Translations under genes and position numbers: made by a program
The notes under the pieces: model-generated
What the model was told of the DNA's origin: nothing
Databases searched by the model: none
Seen by the model: the letters and a program-made list of their open reading frames with translations, nothing else
In this document: in pieces, positions 33,811 through 41,944 of the stretch
How the letters are laid out: each line of letters starts with the position of its first letter
How positions within the stretch are numbered: position 1 is the stretch's first letter
DNA from: Ruminococcaceae bacterium UBA5891
GTDB taxonomy: Bacteria; Bacillota; Clostridia; Oscillospirales; Acutalibacteraceae
Reading direction: 5' to 3'
DNA: 64,000 bases
NCBI GenBank assembly: GCA_002431945.1
Contig: DJET01000078.1
Span: forward strand, 37,737-101,736

Positions 33811-35916
33811 TCAATTTATCAAAGAGGAAATAACTTCTTCGTGCCATTTGACATCAGTAATTTGCGGAACTTTTGCAAAAGAATCTTTAACGGCTTTTAC
33901 AATATCTTTGTAGTATACACTATTCTTAAGGAAAGCCAAAACCTCATTATTTGTAAAAGGCATTATAACAACACCATCTACTTTGGTATGAGTGTTAGTT
34001 GATTCTAGTGATACCGAAGCAACAGCTCTCCATATGTTGATTGTATTATAATCAAGTTCATCGGCCATGAAGAATGTAATAATTTCTGTGGGCTCGTTAG
34101 CAGCTTTAAGGTTAAGCGAATGTCTCAAAACAGGTTCCCATTCACCACGCTTTTGAGCCTGCTTATTCATAAGTGTTACTTCAAGCATAACAATAATATC
34201 TTCATAGTGAATGACAATATCGCCGTCGCCACCACCAGCGTGAATAACGGGCTCAAAGTCAGCATTCAATGTTAGGTTCAAACTGTTATACAGATCAAAC
34301 TCTTTGTTTGAAATATAATACCAAGCGATTCCGATAATGTACTCGTAAATGGTTGGAACTGTCGCAGCATCATTAACTTCTTTCTTGATTTGGTTATCTT
34401 TCTTTCGATCGGAGAACATCGGAAGAAGTTCCATAATCTTTTCTTTAGGATACTTATCATTGATGTGTGCAATAAAGTCAGCATTTTTCTGGTCATTAAG
34501 AAACTTCTTAACATCAGTTGCAGCACTAACGCCAAGTAGTTTTTCGAGTTTAGATGTTATTGTAGAAATATCATCGTGAGTATAATTAAATATCTCCACA
34601 AGCGGAATGTTTTTTCCAAAGTAAGAATCTTCCACTTCTTCATAGTGAGCATCTTCTTCATCAGTCATCTCACCAAAAACATTTTGCCTCAGTTGTTCAA
34701 CATTGAATATTAAAGATAATATTTCTTTGTATGACAATTCCGGTAAATTCTTGAACTTAAACAAACCTGTTGCACTTAATAATCTAATAGTTGTGTCAGA
34801 ATACTCTCTAATACCGTCAATCCATTTGGATCTCGTAAATGCAGTGTAAAACTCGCCTACAAAATCTTCAGAGATTAACAACGGGTGATTTGCATTTTTC
34901 TCTATGAATCGCTCAAGATTGTACCGACTGCCTCGATTTCCAGCAGCAAAAACAGCTTTACCATACCCAAACGCTTTGTATATAGACGCAATATTATCTT
35001 GATCCAAACATTTAATCAATTCGGCATATGTTTCTTCTGTCTTGTTGTTTCTAAAATCTCTAAGAACACTAAAGAAATCGTAATAAAGCTTTGATATTGA
35101 ATCGTTCTTTTTCGAACCTTTAAAAATGTTTTTGAAAACATCAAAATCAACATCACGTTGTCCAACCAACTCTTTTGGAATGGTAATATCTATATTACGA
35201 ATAGATTCTTCCAATTCGACAACACTTATCTCGTTATTACGAATAGCTTTTTTCACTTCGTCACTGCTATATGGGGAGAGACCTTGAACGACAACTTCAA
35301 AACTATGTGCATCAATAGTTTCGTTGTTTAACAGCAAAATAAGAGCCATTATGAATGGAGAATAGTACTTTCGTTTTCCATTATTTGATGAACCGAAAAT
35401 TTTAAGTTTTGATAACTGCCTAAATAGTGCAATGTTCACGTTATCTAAAGGTAACAATTCTTCCAATTCATCTCTAGCCACAGAACCTCTCAAATAAGAA
35501 TATCCTGCTTCGGTAATACTGCGGTTAGCGGTGGTAAACCCCATTTTTACAAGATTGCTTGTATAGTGACGAGCTCGTTTTTCTATAGCTTCATCCAAGA
35601 CTTTTGCAAACTTAGTAATATTATTTTCGATCCAGTTACTGTCTCTATCAATAAATGTCTGATAATCATCGCCAAGATCATCGATAAAGCTATCGTAATT
35701 ACTATGAATCTTAAAAACATCCTTCGATTTTTCTAGCGATTTTTCATAAAATAGAAATTGAGATAAACTAGCGGGATACGTTCCCCAGCTTTCAGTGGGA
35801 TAAACCTCTTTTAGTTCTTCAAGAATCTCTAGATATATTTTTAAAGCATTTAGAACGTCGCTTCGTCTGCCATTTGTATCCATCAAATTAAATATTTGAT
35901 TTCTTTCAACAATCAT
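33811..35916 (-). CDS. AlwI-like type IIS restriction endonuclease
   Basis: This 701-residue protein has the profile of the AlwI restriction family: a helical N-terminal half with YYSPFIMALILLL near residue 185 and, late in the protein, a PD-(D/E)XK-type nuclease core visible as GGGDGDIVIHYED followed by MLEVTLMNK (near residues 560-580), then EPVLRHSLNL. AlwI cuts beside the asymmetric site GGATC; the target of this protein is not proven. It overlaps the upstream methyltransferase by 4 bases (ATGA), a link expected for a restriction-modification pair. Two methyltransferases fit an asymmetric recognition site. Confidence 0.8.
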   Translation of the reverse strand: MIVERNQIFNLMDTNGRRSDVLNALKIYLEILEELKEVYPTESWGTYPASLSQFLFYEKSLEKSKDVFKIHSNYDSFIDDLGDDYQTFIDRDSNWIENNITKFAKVLDEAIEKRARHYTSNLVKMGFTTANRSITEAGYSYLRGSVARDELEELLPLDNVNIALFRQLSKLKIFGSSNNGKRKYYSPFIMALILLLNNETIDAHSFEVVVQGLSPYSSDEVKKAIRNNEISVVELEESIRNIDITIPKELVGQRDVDFDVFKNIFKGSKKNDSISKLYYDFFSVLRDFRNNKTEETYAELIKCLDQDNIASIYKAFGYGKAVFAAGNRGSRYNLERFIEKNANHPLLISEDFVGEFYTAFTRSKWIDGIREYSDTTIRLLSATGLFKFKNLPELSYKEILSLIFNVEQLRQNVFGEMTDEEDAHYEEVEDSYFGKNIPLVEIFNYTHDDISTITSKLEKLLGVSAATDVKKFLNDQKNADFIAHINDKYPKEKIMELLPMFSDRKKDNQIKKEVNDAATVPTIYEYIIGIAWYYISNKEFDLYNSLNLTLNADFEPVIHAGGGDGDIVIHYEDIIVMLEVTLMNKQAQKRGEWEPVLRHSLNLKAANEPTEIITFFMADELDYNTINIWRAVASVSLESTNTHTKVDGVVIMPFTNNEVLAFLKNSVYYKDIVKAVKDSFAKVPQITDVKWHEEVISSLIN

Positions 35917-36854
35917 ACTTGCACCCCAGTTTTGTGATAATTTATTATTAGAACTTCTTCAGATACAGATGTTTTGTCTTTCGTTTGATAGTTAGAATTT
36001 GAATAACTATGATTAAGCGATATTGTTGAATATTTGTCGAAATTTTTCTCTAACCATTCAATTAGTATCGTATTTTCCTTACCTTTACTCCGTAAAACAT
36101 TAGATAATGCAAATCGAATATGCTTACTATGCAATTCATCTAAGAATGCAAGTAAATCTTTTTCAGTTGCTTCATCCCAACCGCCTTGCTCGTTATATGT
36201 AGCGCAGGTAATTAAATATGGGGGGTCTACATACACAAAATCCTGCGGGGTTAGGGTTGATATATCAAATTCTCTAAAATCGCAACAAGTAAATGTACAG
36301 TTTTGTGCTTGGATTCTATCTATAAACTCTACAAGCTTTTGTTCCATTTTCTTGTTAAAATCACGCTTCCCAACAGGCAAATTAAATTCGCCGTTAGAAT
36401 TAAAACGAATTTGATTGTTAAAGGCATATACGATTATTACATAGAGCATTACATAGTAATAATAATCGAAGGTTCCTTTTGCGTGCCTTTCATTAAAATC
36501 CGCACGGAGTTTTAGGAATTTATCTCTGTTATAATCTCCCAGACCTTTGCTGCTTTCACAACCATAATAGTCGTAACCGTTTTTACTTACTAAAGATAGA
36601 TTATATTTTTCAATAATCTCATAAATCCAATCTAAAACAGATTCTTTATCTAGGTTTTTAAACGTATTGTACAAATATAACAAATTCTCATTAAGATCAT
36701 TGTAAATCACACGATTACTATCAATGTTTATACCAACATTACAACCGCCGCAAAACAAATCCACGAAGACATTTATATCTTTAGGAAAAAGTGGCAATAT
36801 TTGAGGTAACAATTTAAATTTGCCACCAGTATAGTTAAGTGGTGATTGTATCAT
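35913..36854 (-). CDS. D12-class DNA adenine methyltransferase (second of two)
   Basis: This 313-residue protein is Dam-like: N-terminal PLNYTGGKFKLLP, SAM motif DLFCGGCNVGIN near residue 33 and catalytic DPPYLI near residue 208. It should make N6-methyladenine. It begins 5 bases after the stop of the first methyltransferase and is translationally coupled to the endonuclease. One of the two enzymes probably methylates each strand of the site. Confidence 0.92.
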   Translation of the reverse strand: MIQSPLNYTGGKFKLLPQILPLFPKDINVFVDLFCGGCNVGINIDSNRVIYNDLNENLLYLYNTFKNLDKESVLDWIYEIIEKYNLSLVSKNGYDYYGCESSKGLGDYNRDKFLKLRADFNERHAKGTFDYYYYVMLYVIIVYAFNNQIRFNSNGEFNLPVGKRDFNKKMEQKLVEFIDRIQAQNCTFTCCDFREFDISTLTPQDFVYVDPPYLITCATYNEQGGWDEATEKDLLAFLDELHSKHIRFALSNVLRSKGKENTILIEWLEKNFDKYSTISLNHSYSNSNYQTKDKTSVSEEVLIINYHKTGVQV

Positions 36855-36859
36855 CGTTT

Positions 36860-37903
36860 TTACCCCTCGTTAAAGCAAGTGCAAAAAAACAGTCTTTCAG
36901 CATTTTCTTCAATGTCAGATTTTCCGGTAGTGAAAGCTTTATAGCTTTCTTCAAATACCTTAACTGTTCCTTTCTTGCTTAAAATTCTCATTATATCTTC
37001 ATCAGAAATTTTGGCGTTGGAACGACTGTTTCCTTTTTCTGCCATATTATTGTAAGAGAGCAATATATATTTAGCCTTAATGTCATTAATTAGTGTTTCA
37101 AAAGCCTTTGTTGCACTTGTTGTACAATACTTACTTTTCATACTGCTTCTGTCCATTTTTTTAGCGACGCCAAACACTTCGGGCTTTTCCCACCGAGCAA
37201 CATTTTCAAGCAGATGATATGCGTCACAATATTGTCTTGAATTGTACGGCGGATCAATATAGACGAGATCAGCTTCAATTCGTTTTACAAGATTATTTGC
37301 ATCTTCGTTAAAACACTCGTTACCTGCATTATTATTAATTTTCGCTAACGGAACATAGAGTTCTAATGAAGTTTCAAATTCGGCACCTTTACGATATGCA
37401 TCATAATGCCCGCAAGTAACTGCAATTTTATCCATCGCATAAAGCAGCGATGTTATTAAAATCGCTCTTTCTCTCTTGTTCAAATTTCCTTTTTTATAAT
37501 TGCGCTCAATATCTTCACGGATATAACCAATTTTAGCACAATCACTCTTACTGAAATATGTATCGGCAAAATTACGTGTCATATAATTCTCACCGCATTT
37601 GGTCTTGGCATTATATCTTACCACATAATCAATAATTACTTGAGGATCATAAACCTCTGCGCCGAACCAAGCATAGTGACAAATATAATTACTATACATT
37701 AAATCGTTTGTGATAATCGTTTTATCTGTAAATGCAGAAGATACTGCACCCGTACCGGCAAAAATATCAGCCACTGTTTCAATACCCTCACACTCAGAGT
37801 TCACTACACCTGTAATAAAAGGAAGCAGTTTATATTTATTGCCTAAATATCTTCTGTTATTAATTAATGAGGTCTTATATGCTTTTGTTTCAGCAACACT
37901 CAT
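36860..37903 (-). CDS. D12-class DNA adenine methyltransferase (first of two)
   Basis: This 347-residue protein has NRRYLGNKYKLLPFI at the start, SAM motif DIFAGTGAVSSAF near residue 45 and catalytic VYIDPPYNSRQYCDAYHLLEN near residue 218. It is a Dam/D12-class N6-adenine methyltransferase. GGAGG lies 7 bases before its ATG and the XRE controller gene lies 66 bases upstream. Confidence 0.92.
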   Translation of the reverse strand: MSVAETKAYKTSLINNRRYLGNKYKLLPFITGVVNSECEGIETVADIFAGTGAVSSAFTDKTIITNDLMYSNYICHYAWFGAEVYDPQVIIDYVVRYNAKTKCGENYMTRNFADTYFSKSDCAKIGYIREDIERNYKKGNLNKRERAILITSLLYAMDKIAVTCGHYDAYRKGAEFETSLELYVPLAKINNNAGNECFNEDANNLVKRIEADLVYIDPPYNSRQYCDAYHLLENVARWEKPEVFGVAKKMDRSSMKSKYCTTSATKAFETLINDIKAKYILLSYNNMAEKGNSRSNAKISDEDIMRILSKKGTVKVFEESYKAFTTGKSDIEENAERLFFCTCFNEG

Positions 37904-37969
37904 AGTGAGTTCCTCCGTTTTCTCTCGCTAATCTAATTATATATCTTATACAGTCCCATAAAACGGACA

Positions 37970-38176
37970 TCAAATGTTTTTAAACAACTCGGATAATGTA
38001 ACATTTAATCCATTTGCTATTTTTTCTATGTTAACTATAGAGATGTTTCTTTTGCCAAGTTCAACACTTGCAAAATAAGTTCTATCCATTCCTATTTTTT
38101 GAGCAAACTTCTCTTGGCTAAGACCGGTTTGAGTTCGCAGCTCACGAATTCTATTTCCAATTTTTGTGGTGATCAT
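37970..38176 (-). CDS. XRE-type controller protein of the restriction operon
   Basis: This 68-residue protein is a lone helix-turn-helix (IRELRTQTGLSQEKFAQKIGMDRTYFASVELGKRN). Size, fold and place directly upstream of the methyltransferases fit restriction-modification C proteins, which delay the endonuclease after entry into a new host. GTCC-N8-GGAC between this gene and the methyltransferase (about 37953-37968) and a near-palindrome over the -10 of its promoter are possible sites. Confidence 0.88.
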   Translation of the reverse strand: MITTKIGNRIRELRTQTGLSQEKFAQKIGMDRTYFASVELGKRNISIVNIEKIANGLNVTLSELFKNI

Positions 38177-38236
38177 AATGTGCAGCCTCTTATCCTAAAG
38201 AATATAAAAATCGCATTATACAACAGTACACAATAT

Positions 38237-38265
38237 ATTATACACTCAAGGTGCAAATGAGTCAA
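38237..38265 (-). promoter_or_regulatory. Promoter of the restriction operon, with overlapping near-palindrome
   Basis: On the minus strand TTGACT (38260-38265) and TATAAT (38237-38242) are 17 bases apart. An imperfect palindrome (GTACACAATATATTATACAC, 38227-38246) covers the -10, a usual position for C-protein control. Confidence 0.75.
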
Positions 38266-38330
38266 CTGCTTTTAAGCAACAATTTGGTTTTATAGTGTGT
38301 AATTATATTGCTTATACATAATACACAATA

Positions 38331-38360
38331 GCGGCAGAGATTTCTCCCTGCCGCCTTTTT
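38331..38360 (+). terminator. Hairpin with T-run facing plus strand
   Basis: GCGGCAG and CTGCCGC pair over 10 bases and are followed by CTTTTT on the plus strand. No plus-strand gene ends here; it may stop antisense transcription into the tnpV remnant, or serve weakly for tnpV. Confidence 0.5.
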
Positions 38361-38363
38361 AAG

Positions 38364-38742
38364 TTAATTGTATATTAAATCGTGATTTACGATTTCTGTG
38401 GCTCTGCTGCGGATGTTGTTCATCCGAGCAACCCAATCCATTTGATTATTCGCTTTGAGTTGTTCGGTTATGCCCTCCCGTTCTGCCATCTGTTCTACAA
38501 GCCGAAAAAAACATATCTTCAGCCTGTTTATCAATGTCAGCAAGATAGTCGCTTAACTTACCACTTGTCAGCAGATTGATGTAAAGAATTTTTCTGTGTT
38601 GTTTTATGTATTTCAAATGTCGTTGCCCCCACAAGCCGACAGGCTTATTTTCTTGTTTTGGGAGTGAAAGATCAGGCAAATAATAATCGCCTTGCAAAGT
38701 GTAACTGATACCTGTCTGTTCATTGAAAATACGCTTTTCCAT
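38364..38742 (-). pseudogene. tnpV: TnpV-like transposon protein, frameshifted
   Basis: The start MEKRIFNEQTGISYTL...DYYLPDL and YIKQHRKILYINLLTSGKL match TnpV of Tn4451-type elements. After EDMFF the frame is lost at a run of seven A on the plus strand (about 38504-38510). Removing one base restores RLVEQMAEREGITEQL and a normal end ...EIVNHDLIYN with stop at 38364. So the gene is either broken by a one-base insertion or read with slippage; a sequencing error in the homopolymer is also possible. AGGAGG lies 7 bases before the ATG. Confidence 0.8.
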
Positions 38743-38761
38743 AATTAAGCCTCCTTGTAAA

Positions 38762-38926
38762 TCACCTTGAATTTTTTTGTTTGGCGTTAAGGATTTTGAG
38801 TAATACATCGTCAACTGCATCGGTATATTTTCCGTCTGAAATAAGTTTGTTTCGCTTTTCGTTCAGACAGTTGATAATTGTTCCTCTCTCGTAATCGTCA
38901 AAAACTATGTAATATTTCTTTGACAT
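38762..38926 (-). CDS. 54-residue island protein of unknown function
   Basis: Reading on the minus strand gives MSKKYYIVFDDYERG...LLKILNAKQKNSR, ending 19 bases before tnpV. It is soluble, charged and has no motif I can name. It starts 5 bases after the stop of the next upstream gene, so the three small genes form one unit. Confidence 0.65.
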   Translation of the reverse strand: MSKKYYIVFDDYERGTIINCLNEKRNKLISDGKYTDAVDDVLLKILNAKQKNSR

Positions 38927-38931
38927 AGCTT

Positions 38932-39231
38932 TTACTTCTTCAATAAATCTTTAAACGGTGCTTCGGTTGACACAAAAGTATCGTATGCAAAATTTGCTCC
39001 CAATCGAAAACCCATAATAAAACTGTCGAGATTGGATTCTCCGTTGACAATGTTCCAAGCATTGGAAAAGTCAAGAAGTTTCTTTTTGTTCTCGCCCGTG
39101 AGTGCTTCGGTTAAAAATTCCTCGTTGAGCATAAGGACTTCCATCTGCTTTTGAATCATCTTGTTCTGCTTAGTGCTTCGAGCTTGGGGATCGATGTTGC
39201 CGTAATAGAATTCTTCAATAAATTTTGACAT
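38932..39231 (-). CDS. 99-residue DUF6809-like island protein
   Basis: The protein begins MSKFIEEFYYGNIDPQARST, a start seen in small proteins of clostridial integrative elements (I believe DUF6809), followed by a helical body ending APFKDLLKK. Start is ATG 39231, 8 bases after GAGGAAA; the open frame continues 33 codons upstream without a ribosome site. Function unknown. Confidence 0.7.
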   Translation of the reverse strand: MSKFIEEFYYGNIDPQARSTKQNKMIQKQMEVLMLNEEFLTEALTGENKKKLLDFSNAWNIVNGESNLDSFIMGFRLGANFAYDTFVSTEAPFKDLLKK

Positions 39232-39339
39232 AATCTTGTTTCCTCGTTTCTGTAATTTTATTTTACGAAGAAACCTTGAAATACACAAATGTGCGAATGA
39301 AAAATATGTGTGTTTCCGCCGGTATTTCAATGCTTTTAA

Positions 39340-39358
39340 TCAAGTCCGTTATGAACAC
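39340..39358 (-). repeat. Right copy of 19-bp island boundary repeat (inverted)
   Basis: The reverse complement is GTGTTCATAACGGACTTGA, 18 of 19 identical to 27807-27825. The 325-base gap 39232-39556 also holds the two terminators listed next and otherwise nothing I can name. Confidence 0.7.
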
Positions 39359-39365
39359 CCGCACC

Positions 39366-39403
39366 AAGGCTCCTATGCGAAAGCTTGGGAGCTTTATTTT
39401 TTT
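39366..39403 (+). terminator. Terminator-like hairpin right of island
   Basis: AAGGCTCC and GGAGCTTT pair across a 14-base loop and are followed by ATTTTTTT. It may be the ancestral terminator of the disrupted left-hand transcript. Confidence 0.65.
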
Positions 39404-39454
39404 ACGGCAAGAGCTTTGCAGACCTGACAATTTTATTATTTTCTTACACTTTCC

Positions 39455-39488
39455 GCTCCGTGACTGAAATTTTGTCACGGAGCATTTT
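39455..39488 (+). terminator. Terminator-like hairpin upstream of oleate hydratase
   Basis: GCTCCGTGAC (39455-39464) and GTCACGGAGC (39474-39483) form a perfect 10-bp stem followed by ATTTTAT. It isolates the next gene from upstream transcription. Confidence 0.75.
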
Positions 39489-39517
39489 ATGTCTATATTA
39501 AAGTCGGTCGAATCGGG

Positions 39518-39523
39518 TATAAT
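39518..39523 (+). promoter_or_regulatory. -10 element of oleate hydratase gene
   Basis: TATAAT lies 34 bases before the ATG in a GGGTATAATG context; no clear -35 at 17 bases. Confidence 0.45.
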
Positions 39524-39556
39524 GAAATCAGAAAGAAAAAACAGGAGGCTTTTGTT

Positions 39557-41350
39557 ATGTATTATTCATCGGGAACTTATGAATCCTTTGCCCGTCCTGA
39601 AAAGCCGAAGGACGTAGATAAAAAATCGGCTTATATAATCGGAACAGGTCTTGCCGGATTAACGGCGGCTTTCTATCTTGTTCGTGACGGGCAGATGAAG
39701 GGCGAGCGCATTCATCTGCTTGAAAAGTTAGAGCTTGCAGGCGGCAGCTGCGACGGACGCAAGGATATTACAAAGGGCTTTTTTATGCGCGGCGGGCGTG
39801 AAATGGATAATCATTTTGAGGTGATGTGGGATACCTTCCGCGACGTTCCCTCAATCGAAACGCCGGACGTATCCGTGCTTGACGAATATTATTGGCTTAA
39901 TAAGCACGACCCGAATTATTCTCTCTGCCGCGCTACGGTTAACCGCGGCGAAGACGCGCATACCGATAGGAAATTCAAATTGGATAAAGAGTCGGCTATG
40001 GCTTTATCCAAGCTTTTTATAACGCCCGAAAAGGAGCTTGAAGACAAAAAAATTTCCGATGTTCTGCCGAACAGCTTTTGGAGTACGAATTTCTGGCTTT
40101 ACTGGCAGACGATGTTTGCGTTCCAGCGTTGGTCGAGCGCACTTGAAATGAAGCGTTATCTTTGCAGATATGTTCATCATATAGACGGTCTGCCGGATTT
40201 CAGCGCACTGCGTTTTACCAAATACAATCAGTATGAAAGTATGATTCTGCCGCTTGTAAAATACCTTGAAGCTCACGGCGTCAGAATCGAATACGGTATG
40301 GACGCAAAAAACGTTATTATTAGATTCGAGGGCGATAAAAAGGTTGCAAAGCAAATTGTTTACGTTAAGGACGGCGCCGAACAGTCTATTGAGCTTACCG
40401 AAAACGATCTTGTATTTATAACGAACGGCTGCTGTACCGATACTTCCTGCTACGGCGACCAGACCCACGCGCCCGATTTATCAAAAATTAAAAATGGGTA
40501 CGGCGAGTCGTGGGATATGTGGAAAGCTATTGCCGCCCAAAGCTCACACGGTGAATACGGTAATCCGGACGCTTTCTGCAGCGATATTGACGCCACCAAC
40601 TGGATGAGCGCTACGGTTGCTACCTCAAATGAGGAAATTATAAAGCATATTATGAACATCTGCAAGCGCGACCCGCGCTCAGGCAAGGTAACGACAGGCG
40701 GCATAGTAACCGTTAAGGACAGCACGGATAACTGGTATCTTTCGTGGACTATTAACCGCCAGCCGCAATTTAAGTCGCAGGATAAGAATACGGTGCTTGT
40801 ATGGCTTTATTCGCTTAACACAAACAAAGAGGGAAATTATGTTAAAAAGGCAATGCGCGACTGCACCGGCGAAGAGGTATGCCGCGAGTGGCTTTATCAT
40901 ATAGGCGTGCCGACGGAGAAAATAGATGAGCTTGCACGTAGCGCCTGCAACACAACAACCTGCTTTATGCCGTATATCAACGCGTTTTTCCAGCCGCGTA
41001 AGGAATCCGACCGCCCGAAGGTCGTACCGCAGGGCGCCGTAAATTTTGCCTTTATAGGTCAATTTGCCGAAACGCCGCGCGATACCATTTTTACCACCGA
41101 GTATTCTATGCGCACGGGTATGGAATCGGTTTACACTCTGCTTGATATTGACCGCGGCGTGCCGGAGGTATGGGGCAGCAAATACGATGTACGCGAGCTG
41201 TTAAGGGCATGCTATTACGCAATTGATAAAAAACCCGTCAGCGAGGCAAAGCTTTCGTTTGCGGAAAAGGAAATGCTTAAGATTGCTTTAAAGAAAATCA
41301 AGGGCACCGATATAGAGATACTGCTTAAGGAAAGCGGACTGATTGAATAA
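39557..41350 (+). CDS. ohyA: Oleate hydratase (myosin-cross-reactive antigen family)
   Basis: This 597-residue flavoprotein has the FAD-binding YIIGTGLAGLTAAFYLVRDG near residue 25, the LLEKLELAGGSCDG segment and the family region FFMRGGREMDNHFEVMWDT near residue 75. The length is within the family range. It adds water to the cis-9 double bond of oleate or linoleate, which helps gut bacteria detoxify unsaturated fatty acids. AGGAGG lies 10 bases before the ATG. It is a single-gene unit with its own promoter and terminator. Confidence 0.95.
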   Translation: MYYSSGTYESFARPEKPKDVDKKSAYIIGTGLAGLTAAFYLVRDGQMKGERIHLLEKLELAGGSCDGRKDITKGFFMRGGREMDNHFEVMWDTFRDVPSIETPDVSVLDEYYWLNKHDPNYSLCRATVNRGEDAHTDRKFKLDKESAMALSKLFITPEKELEDKKISDVLPNSFWSTNFWLYWQTMFAFQRWSSALEMKRYLCRYVHHIDGLPDFSALRFTKYNQYESMILPLVKYLEAHGVRIEYGMDAKNVIIRFEGDKKVAKQIVYVKDGAEQSIELTENDLVFITNGCCTDTSCYGDQTHAPDLSKIKNGYGESWDMWKAIAAQSSHGEYGNPDAFCSDIDATNWMSATVATSNEEIIKHIMNICKRDPRSGKVTTGGIVTVKDSTDNWYLSWTINRQPQFKSQDKNTVLVWLYSLNTNKEGNYVKKAMRDCTGEEVCREWLYHIGVPTEKIDELARSACNTTTCFMPYINAFFQPRKESDRPKVVPQGAVNFAFIGQFAETPRDTIFTTEYSMRTGMESVYTLLDIDRGVPEVWGSKYDVRELLRACYYAIDKKPVSEAKLSFAEKEMLKIALKKIKGTDIEILLKESGLIE

Positions 41351-41365
41351 TTAAATTTTCATTTA

Positions 41366-41414
41366 AAAATGCAGCCTTACGGATATATTCTAAGTCCGTA
41401 AAGCTGCATTTTTT
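41366..41414. terminator. Bidirectional terminator between ohyA and fur-like gene
   Basis: AAAAATGCAGC..TTACGGA and TCCGTAAAGCTGCATTTTTT pair in a long stem with one 2-base internal loop; T-runs on both strands. Confidence 0.88.
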
Positions 41415-41428
41415 AAGGCGTATATTTG

Positions 41429-41845
41429 TTATTTGCACTTATCGCATATACCGTAAAGTATGCTGCCGCTGCACATAAGCGTAAAGCCGTGCTCGGTTTC
41501 AAGATGCTGTTTAATATCGCGCATAAATTCACATTCAAGATGCATAAGTCTTCCGCATTTTACGCATTTAATGTGGATATGCTCGTCGCAGCTGCGGCAA
41601 GGCTCTTTATACTGATACACGGTTGCTTTATCGCCGCTTTGAGTGAATTTAAGCAGCATTTCATCGCCTACTAAGCGGTTTAAACAGCGGTATACCGTAG
41701 CCTGATCGACCGTAATATCAAGGCTTTTTAAATGCATAATTATATCTGCCGCGCTTACGGTTACGTCCTTATGCTCCTTTAAGTATTCAAGTATATACTT
41801 GCGCGCTTTTGTGTTATAGCTTTGTTTTTTATACAAATTCATCAC
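41429..41845 (-). CDS. Fur-family metalloregulator
   Basis: This 138-residue protein has the Fur winged helix (ARKYILEYLKEHKDVTVSAADI, ATVYRCLNRLVGDEMLLKF) and a metal-binding C-terminus with DEHIHIKCVKCGRLMHLEC and a final CDKC. The extra CRSC before the histidine block and the two later Cys pairs suggest a structural zinc. Whether it senses iron, zinc or peroxide cannot be decided. It is divergent from the yhaO-like gene across an inverted repeat. Confidence 0.9.
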   Translation of the reverse strand: MMNLYKKQSYNTKARKYILEYLKEHKDVTVSAADIIMHLKSLDITVDQATVYRCLNRLVGDEMLLKFTQSGDKATVYQYKEPCRSCDEHIHIKCVKCGRLMHLECEFMRDIKQHLETEHGFTLMCSGSILYGICDKCK

Positions 41846-41866
41846 TTCCGATACCGATTATATAAC

Positions 41867-41914
41867 TTTATCGTTATTTTGTAAATATAAATTGCTTGAT
41901 AAAATAACAATAAA
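41867..41914. promoter_or_regulatory. 14-bp inverted repeat in the fur-like/yhaO-like gap
   Basis: TTTATCGTTATTTT (41867-41880) and AAAATAACAATAAA (41901-41914) are complementary at 13 of 14 positions with a 20-base spacer. It may be an operator for the adjacent regulator, or a chance AT-rich hairpin. Confidence 0.4.
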
Positions 41915-41944
41915 ATGTTAAAATTGTATTCAGGAGTGATACCC

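Larger units (their letters stand above)
27807..39358. mobile_element. Integrated accessory island with serine recombinase and restriction-modification cargo
   Basis: The island starts in the terminator of tRNA-Pro and reaches a copy of the same 19-bp sequence at 39340-39358. All genes read leftward: recombinase, small protein, ParB-like, HAD, metallophosphoesterase, restriction enzyme, two methyltransferases, XRE, tnpV remnant, two small proteins. The recombinase plus tnpV recall Tn4451/Tn5397-like elements. The cargo is much more AT-rich than the flanks. No relaxase or conjugation gene is present, so it may be non-autonomous for transfer. The exact ends are inferred. Confidence 0.65.
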
